From Cavenderia fasciculata (Eukaryota > Evosea > Eumycetozoa > Acytosteliales > Cavenderiaceae), in NCBI RefSeq assembly GCF_000203815.1, contig NW_004457736.1, positions 1,364,001 to 1,428,000 of the forward strand: a stretch of DNA of 64,000 nt, given 5' to 3'. Shown in pieces: positions 57,589 through 64,000 of this stretch. Positions within the stretch are counted from its first letter, which is position 1, and every line of letters begins with the position of its first letter. A program made the position numbers and the translations under genes. The notes under the pieces were generated by a model, which was given only the letters and a program-made list of their open reading frames with translations, did not search any database and had not been told where the DNA came from.

Positions 57589-60216
57589 ATGTTTACAACA
57601 TTAATATATTATATAACCATACTGTTGTTGTTTTCTTTTAATAATAATGGAATCTTTGGGTTGATGGATTCACGTGAATGTATGTATTATTTCACATTAG
57701 TCTTTTATTTTATTGTTGTTAATATTAATAAGCATTATTTATTTATACATATAACTATACTACTATTATTATTATTATTATAGTAGAATCATGGAAATGG
57801 ATTAAATATCAATACAATGTAGACTGGAATTTAAATGATTGTTTTGATCCTTTTAATCTTGGTATATCGTGTCAAATCATTGATGGAATAGACCATCTAA
57901 CAGAAATGTAAGTAAATGTAAACTGATTGATTACACATACGTGTATGTATATTAATTAATTTATTTTATTATTGTTTTATTCGGAACAATTTAAAGTGAT
58001 TTATCAAAAGCGGCAATTGGAATCGGGATCCCGAAAACAGAAGAGCTACCACAAATCGAATCCTCCTTTTATTTCCCGTATTTAACAAGATTAAAGGTTA
58101 CACAATTAATTGGTGGACATGTGTTGTTTGATTTATCTGTTCAAGATTCTACCGTGTCATTATTGACTTTTTTAAACATAGTGACAAGGGATAATGGGGT
58201 GGTGAACAGTCGTGGTGGTAAAGGTGTTGGAGGTGGAGATCTCGGGCATCTCCAATTTTTACATATTTCAAGAGAACCAACAACAAATATTATCCCAACT
58301 TTATTCTCAGTCCCTACTCTACTAGTATTGTACGTTAAACAAATGAATGAATGAATGAATAAGAATATGTTCATTGTAATTAGAACTGATTTTAAATAAT
58401 ATTATTAGGGAAATATATACATCTAAATTCATACCATTTACAAATAACCACCAAACTATTGTAATGAACAATATACTATTTCCAAATTTAAAATCATTGA
58501 CCTTTGAAATTGGAAATGGTGGTGATATCGACAACAACAACAATAACAACAACAAAAATAACAACTCATTATTCACCAGTTGTTCAGGTTTACAACACTT
58601 GTATCTATCAAATATACCAAATATTGATTTCAAAGGCAGTCGTAATCTTGTCAGTCTATCTCTATACAATCCAACCAATTATATTCCAAATGATCTATCA
58701 TTATGGCGAAACTTGGAAACATTGTAAGATTAAATCATTTTAAATCATCCATCCAACAAACATACATTAATTAATTAGTTATTTTTATATATATTTTTTT
58801 AGAATTGTAAAAGGTAGGAAATCAAATAAATTAGCATTTATTGGATTCTCTGATTTATTAAATACAATGTATGATAGTGATAGTGAGATGGTGAACGCAC
58901 CATCCAATGCATTGTTAAAGTGGAATACAAGATTAAAGAATGTGTCATTTGCAAACAACCAAATATTCAAGGCAGTAGATTATACACTTGAAAATGCTTA
59001 TATAGATATGTCGGGAAATGAAATCAACAACTCTTTGGCAGGTTTCAATGGTTATTGCATGGCTCACACAATCAACTTTACAAACAATGTCAATCTCACA
59101 CATGTCTCAGATTGTTTCTATTGTTCTTGGCCATACGTATCATCATGGTTTACAAATACAAATGTTTCAAAACCATTAAACTTTAATTGTCGTATGTATT
59201 ATTTATAAATAAAAAGAAAGAAAAAGAAATGAATATTAATTGGTTGATTAATATTGATAGCAATAAAATTGGATAAAATCAATTATGTGGTTGGTGTGGG
59301 ATCACCTATTGTAACAATAAAAGGAGAGAATTTGGGGTTTGTTGGTAATGAAGATTATACAATACCATATATTCCAAATACTTTGGTTGGGTATAGGATG
59401 GATCCACCGTTATCAAGAAATGAAAAGAGTCGATTAGTGCACATCCCATTTTATAGTGACGGCAGTATTGCAGCTGCAGTCCCATTGACAGTGGTACGTG
59501 GTACGCCTATTGTTACAAATGCACATACTATGCATACCCAAGATGACGACGACTGTATCGAGATTCAAGTGACAGGAGAATTTTCAAGTGAGGTTGGTCA
59601 ACTCGGTCACACTGTAGAGTATGGTGATGAATTGAACGGGTACTATCCATGTCACATTGAATCATTCAACGAGTCACATATCGCATGCAAGACTATGCCA
59701 ATAGACCTTCCAAGTGGATTCCACCATTTAACTGTATCAACAGCCCAGTATGGTTCGTCGACTTTAAATCTTGTTGATTTCAACAAGAGGATTGATCCTC
59801 CCAAAATTACAATTGATTCAATCAAACCTGTATGTCATCATCATCGTAATCATTTTCTGGAAGGAGAGTCAGTAGAGATTAGTGGGTCATTCTCATCGCT
59901 GGGTCATTTCAATCAAACCAATATCAATATTGATAATGTTGGATGTACTATAGATCGCTCCTCCTCCAACACCAATTCCATCGTTTGCACTCCAACTCGA
60001 CCTATGATCGCAAGCACCGGTGTCAAAAACCTCACCATTGTCACCAATCATTGGACAACGTCCGTGTCGATCACTGTGATTGACTGTACACCCAATCTCG
60101 TCCAAACGTCGTCTTGGCTATTTGTATTATTTATTTCTCTCCTACTTGTATTCTTTCATCAATTCATCGTTTATTACAACCATCCCGATGAAACGATCAA
60201 CATCTATCCAGATTAA
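57589..60216 (+). CDS. LRR and IPT/TIG-domain type I membrane protein
   Basis: Six exons, 57589-57679, 57784-57907, 57997-58329, 58409-58723, 58803-59191 and 59261-60216, encode 735 residues. A signal peptide (LIYYITILLLFSF) is followed by a motif WKWIKYQYNVDWNLNDCFD, then leucine-rich repeats whose units end near exon ends (PNLKSLTFEIGNG, LVSLSLYNPTNYIPNDLSL). The membrane-proximal half has IPT/TIG-like Ig folds: INYVVGVGSPIVTIKGENLG and PPKITIDSIKPVCHHHRNHF. One transmembrane helix (LFVLFISLLLVFFHQFIVYY) and a tail of about 15 residues end the protein. Several introns fall in the same phase within LRR units. Dictyostelids have many such LRR/TIG surface proteins; adhesion or recognition is the family-level guess. 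It has no kinase or ITAM-like tail. Confidence 0.8.
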
Positions 60217-60690
60217 TCTATGCTATTAATAATAATAATAATAATAATAATATATTTATTTGGTTCAAAGTTGACCAAAATTTCTAGAGCTAGATAAACT
60301 ATTTAAACTAGTTTCCAATGATGGTCGATTACTCCGATCATAATAAAAAATCTACTTTGAGAAAAAAAAAAAAAGTTCTGTGTGTGTTGTGGGTGGGAGC
60401 TGCAGAGAGAATGCACTAAACTTTGGGACTAGTCATTCATTCATTCATTCAATTAATTATAACTACTCTCAGAGAGCATTCTATATCTATATTCTCATCT
60501 TCTATTTTATATATATTATTATATATACATATCTATATATATATATATACATAATTGTAATTTTATTCATAAGAAAGAAGAAGAATACTTTTTCAGAAAT
60601 TATCAGGAGAAAGAGAGAACAAGATAGAGTTAGATAGATAGATAGATAGATAGATAGAGATAGTTAGTAGAAAAAGTTAAAGAAAGAATC
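60217..60690. other. Spacer and leader of the PH-domain gene
   Basis: About 470 bp of AT-rich DNA with (AAT)n near 60228, TA runs near 60520-60550 and (GATA)n at about 60633-60660, just before the ATG at 60691. No gene is seen. Confidence 0.7.
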
Positions 60691-62739
60691 ATGGATGGAA
60701 CAAAAGCTGCAACAACTACACCAATAGCAGCAGCCACGACATCATCATCGTCGTCATCTTCAAGTCATGCATCATCATCACCATTGATAACACCATTCAT
60801 GTTGATGCATAATGCATATATGGATGAATGGTTGACTATATCATTCTTACCATACATCAAGCCAACGTTCAACACTGACAATCACTACTATGACATTGGC
60901 AAGTTGAATCTGAAAAAGGTCAACTTTCACCTGCTACCCATCAACGAGTCGATCATGGCAATGGACAGACAATACCAACACGTGCGCAATGCATTCGATC
61001 GTATTCTGCAAGACACCGAGTCAGAGCGATCCTTACAGATCGAGACCTATGTCTCTTCGTTTGCAACGTTTATAGAGTCTGAAAAGATGCTCATCGAACA
61101 GGCTATCACTGACATTGGTGGTATTCCCCCCTGTCTTGGTGGTACTGCCAACTCTACATTATTATCTTCTTCCCCTTCATCATCATCCTCATCCTCTTCA
61201 TCATCTTCCTCTTCATCTTCACCAACATCGACCATGTCAGCGTCATATATTACATCAATACAACAACAACAGGGAGCTGGAAAGTTTATGGCGTCTGCAA
61301 GGTCACGTGTCACTGGTAACATGCATTACCTCAATTACTCGGGACCGATCACATTGCTGTGGACCGAGTTTATGTCGTTGTTGTCCAAGTTGGCCGACCC
61401 CTCTGAACGCGAGTTCTACTATGAGAGCACCATCACCAACATTGCACCATCCATCTTTGAATGGCGTATCATGTTATTCAACTCTCAGAAAATCATCAAC
61501 GACGACAAACAATCTCGAAAGAATCCATTTGTCAGTTCATCCTATTACGATCATTACTCTTCTTCATTTATTACAAATCAACCCAATACTACATCCTCAA
61601 ATACAAGTGTTGGAGTTGGTATAAACAATACATCACCAAGAAATTCATCATCTTCTTTGATTTCTGATATCTCTGATTTGGCAATCAACGAAGATTATAA
61701 TCAAATTCAAAATCAAAATCAAAATCAATTGGATCAACAACATCAACAAACAGGATCACATATGTCTGAACATATTCCACCTCCTAAACCACTTCCTATT
61801 CCACCTCCTAAACCATCTCAACAACAACAATCAATACAAAACCAACCGATGAACAACTCTCCCTCACCTACTACTACACATACATCTATTCTTTTACAAC
61901 AGTCTCATATGCCACCTCCAAAACCATTACCTCAAACACCAGGTAAAGATGGAGGAGGTGGATGGCACAAGGCAGTGGTGTCGGCCAAACCAGCACCAAC
62001 ACAACCACCCATTTCCCTCACCTCTCATGTAAATAATCAACACCACCAACTACAAATCACAACACCAAACAACAGCAATGTATCGAATAGTTTGAACAAC
62101 TCTACTTCTTCTATCAATACTTCTTCTACTTCCATTATTATAGATGATCCATCATTATTAAAGGGTATTCCAAATGGAGGAATATTAAAACAAGGATGGA
62201 TGAAGAAACGTGGCAACAAAGTTAAACGATGGAAAAAGAGATACTTTATATTGGACGTTAAACGAAACTTGTTATACTATCAATACAAAAAAGATAAAGA
62301 TAGTAGTAGAGACAGTAAAGAAATTGATGATCTAGTTATATCAAGTCCAAATACTGGTATCATAAATCTACATAATAATAATACAGATGATGAAAATAAT
62401 CATAATAATCATAATAATAATCATAATAATCAAAATAGTCATACCAACAAGATTGAAGATGATTTATACAATAATAATAATATACAGTCATTACAAAATC
62501 TAAGATTTAAAGGATCGATTGAATTACATACAGCCATTGCAGTGGCCATTAAACCAAATACATGTAATATTAATGTCAATCTCGATGATGCAAACCTAGA
62601 GAAATTGGCAACTGCAAAGGATGATTCAAGTAGTTACTTTGGTATAGACATTATTACACCAAAGAGAAATTGGCATCTATGTTGTCAAAATTCAAAAGTT
62701 ACCGATGATTGGTTATTAGCATTAAAAGGTCATAGATAG
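60691..62739 (+). CDS. PH-domain protein with proline-rich linker
   Basis: A single exon of 682 residues. The N-terminus is Thr/Ser/Ala-rich. A conserved-looking helical region (about 35-290) begins NAYMDEWLTISFLPYIKP and includes RNAFDRILQDTESERSLQIE and LWTEFMSLLSKLADPSER. It resembles a BAR-like or coiled helical bundle, but I cannot assign it. A Pro-rich linker (about 365-420) carries PPPKPLPIPPPKPS-type SH3-binding motifs. The PH domain (about 497-681) starts ILKQGWMKKRGNKVKRWKKR with YFILDVKRNLLYYQ and ends NWHLCCQNSKVTDDWLLALK; an Asn/His-rich insertion sits in a loop. The basic first strand suggests phosphoinositide binding at a membrane. The role is likely signalling or membrane traffic; the family is not identified. 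Confidence 0.8.
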   Translation: MDGTKAATTTPIAAATTSSSSSSSSHASSSPLITPFMLMHNAYMDEWLTISFLPYIKPTFNTDNHYYDIGKLNLKKVNFHLLPINESIMAMDRQYQHVRNAFDRILQDTESERSLQIETYVSSFATFIESEKMLIEQAITDIGGIPPCLGGTANSTLLSSSPSSSSSSSSSSSSSSSPTSTMSASYITSIQQQQGAGKFMASARSRVTGNMHYLNYSGPITLLWTEFMSLLSKLADPSEREFYYESTITNIAPSIFEWRIMLFNSQKIINDDKQSRKNPFVSSSYYDHYSSSFITNQPNTTSSNTSVGVGINNTSPRNSSSSLISDISDLAINEDYNQIQNQNQNQLDQQHQQTGSHMSEHIPPPKPLPIPPPKPSQQQQSIQNQPMNNSPSPTTTHTSILLQQSHMPPPKPLPQTPGKDGGGGWHKAVVSAKPAPTQPPISLTSHVNNQHHQLQITTPNNSNVSNSLNNSTSSINTSSTSIIIDDPSLLKGIPNGGILKQGWMKKRGNKVKRWKKRYFILDVKRNLLYYQYKKDKDSSRDSKEIDDLVISSPNTGIINLHNNNTDDENNHNNHNNNHNNQNSHTNKIEDDLYNNNNIQSLQNLRFKGSIELHTAIAVAIKPNTCNINVNLDDANLEKLATAKDDSSSYFGIDIITPKRNWHLCCQNSKVTDDWLLALKGHR

Positions 62740-63115
62740 ATAGATAGATAAAGATAAAGATAAAGAATAACTAATAACTAATAACTAATAACTAATAATA
62801 ATTTAATAGATAAATAATAATAATAATCATAATAATTACTTAACTAACCAAAAATCGACCATAATAACAAATAATATAACAGAGAGAGAGAGAGAAAATA
62901 ATAAAACCATCTTTAATGATTCCAAAAGTTTCCAGAATTCCAACCATCTACCATGTCACATTCATTCAATCATTGTTATCCAAGTTTGTTTGGTGCATTT
63001 ATAATCAATAATAATTATCGTAACAAAGACAATATTCCAATACTTTCTTTCTGTTTTGTTTTGGGTTTAAGCGTTAATTTATATATATTGTAAAAAAGGT
63101 ATTCGATTCTATGTT
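62740..63115. other. Convergent spacer, PH-domain gene and mL41
   Basis: No gene. GATA and AAGATA repeats run on from the PH gene stop, then AAT and GA runs. Confidence 0.7.
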
Positions 63116-63702
63116 TTAAAGTTGTTCTAATTTCTTTTGTCTTTGTTGTCTCTTGGTATCTTGTATTTCTTTGACTTCTTCTGGTGAATTAAAATAATAA
63201 TGTCTTGATACATATGGTTTAAGCTATATTACATCGATGGTTGATGTGATTGATTTGATAGTTAGTATTATTATTATTATTAGTATTATTATTAGATTCG
63301 TGATTTATATCTATCTTTCAATCTGTCTGCCAATCACTATATAGTGATTGATCAATCGATAGTATTATGATTGAGAGGTTGACCGAGAAGTATTAATGAA
63401 TACCTACATCGCAATCTGTAAGATCTGGAGCATTGATTATTTGTACTTTGCTTTGTTCTACTTTGAAACGAGCTATAAAGTATATCGAAATAGTAGAATA
63501 GTAATAATAATGATCATTAGTTATATATTTATCTATTGATTGATACATATGTGATCTGATGTATAACATCGATCATCCATCAATAAACAAACAACATACC
63601 AGTAGACGAAATGGTACCAACGTTTCTTACACCTCTACCCTTGTAGTAATTCTTGTTACCCATCTTTGGAGTAAGGTTACCTATTAAATTTCTGAATACC
63701 AT
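63116..63702 (-). CDS. Mitochondrial ribosomal protein mL41
   Basis: Three exons, 63702-63600, 63472-63408 and 63223-63116, encode 91 residues, with phases 1 and 0 at the junctions. The last intron is 184 bp, long for this window. The sequence MVFRNLIGNLTPKMGNKNYY followed by KGRGVRNVGTIS, then RFKVEQSKVQIINAPDLTDCDLKPYVS has the GNK-(F/Y)YKGRG start and PDL---LKPYV core of mL41 (MRPL41, fungal MRPL27). The rest is a charged Gln/Lys helix. It belongs to the large subunit of the mitochondrial ribosome. The protein is short and its exons are all under 110 bp, so gene finders could miss it. Confidence 0.85.
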
Positions 63703-64000
63703 CTTGATCGATATCTATATATATATAAAATCAAACTGTAACTTGACTACTACTCTTCTACTACTCTATGCAATGATCATACTTAATTGCAGTGAGTTTT
63801 GAAAACGAAAAAAAAAAAAAAAATCATCCCAATCACAAGTATTATTTATATTGTAAGACAATATTTCTTCCATATGATGTGAACGCGTCAACGTTGAAAG
63901 TGTGACATTGGGTAGTCTAGAAGATAGATGACGAAATAGATTAACAAAAAAAAAGTAGAAAGAAAGTGAGACGTATTCATTTCAAAAAAGAGAATAAGAA
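63703..64000. other. Upstream region of mL41 to window end
   Basis: AT-rich DNA with TA and A runs (63810-63824). No gene start is seen before the window ends. Confidence 0.6.

Overview
The window is nuclear DNA of a dictyostelid social amoeba. The evidence is short AT-rich introns opening GTATGT or GTAAGT, Asn and Gln runs inside almost every long protein, AT-rich spacers, an amoebozoan gene set (MEKK-alpha with F-box and WD40 repeats, full-size ABCG transporter, clustered actins) and large ankyrin and F-box/LRR families. Coding DNA looks less AT-extreme than I would expect of Dictyostelium discoideum, so a Cavenderia- or Heterostelium-like species is my guess; this is inference. No bacterial, viral or organellar segment was seen.

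Layout. 0.6-5.4 kb: an alpha/beta hydrolase (-), exosome subunit Csl4 (+, three exons) and two tandem LETM1-domain genes (-), only one of which keeps a mitochondrial-type leader. 6.8-14.3 kb: an actin cluster, with a damaged actin-related gene (-) followed by three two-exon actins (+). Only the first actin keeps the usual ATPase residues. A decayed Thr-rich ORF lies between the second and third. 14.4-19.7 kb: an intact 883-residue two-module F-box/LRR-like gene preceded by a broken copy. 20-22.5 kb: beta-ureidopropionase, then remains that include a Ty3/gypsy-like integrase fragment. 22.7-24.3 kb: a NASP-type histone chaperone. 24.5-26.7 kb: twin 71-residue small-protein genes. 28.2-29.6 kb: enolase. 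29.9-32.2 kb: an ankyrin gene with a frame break. 32.3-34.9 kb: a 14-TM MFS transporter, followed by 2.9 kb without a gene.

37.8-41.9 kb: one five-exon gene (-) for a PB1-kinase-F-box-WD40 protein, MEKK-alpha, whose start codon appears to sit alone at the end of exon 1. It is head to head with the SAGA subunit Spt20 (+, 42.6-46.3 kb). 46.7-49.7 kb: a mitochondrial ribosomal protein of mL59/mL64 type and an intact 678-residue ankyrin sibling (-). 50.3-51.3 kb: a Cys-rich surface protein. 51.4-56.5 kb: a five-exon PDR-type ABCG transporter (-). 57.6-60.2 kb: a six-exon LRR/TIG membrane protein. 60.7-62.7 kb: a PH-domain protein. 63.1-63.7 kb: mitochondrial ribosomal protein mL41 (-).

The genes are mostly unrelated housekeeping, signalling and transport genes; there is no operon-like logic. 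The recurring theme is local duplication followed by divergence or decay (LETM1, actin, F-box/LRR, 71-residue twins, ankyrin). Exon boundaries were placed by hand from GT/AG signals and frame continuity. Residue counts follow those models.
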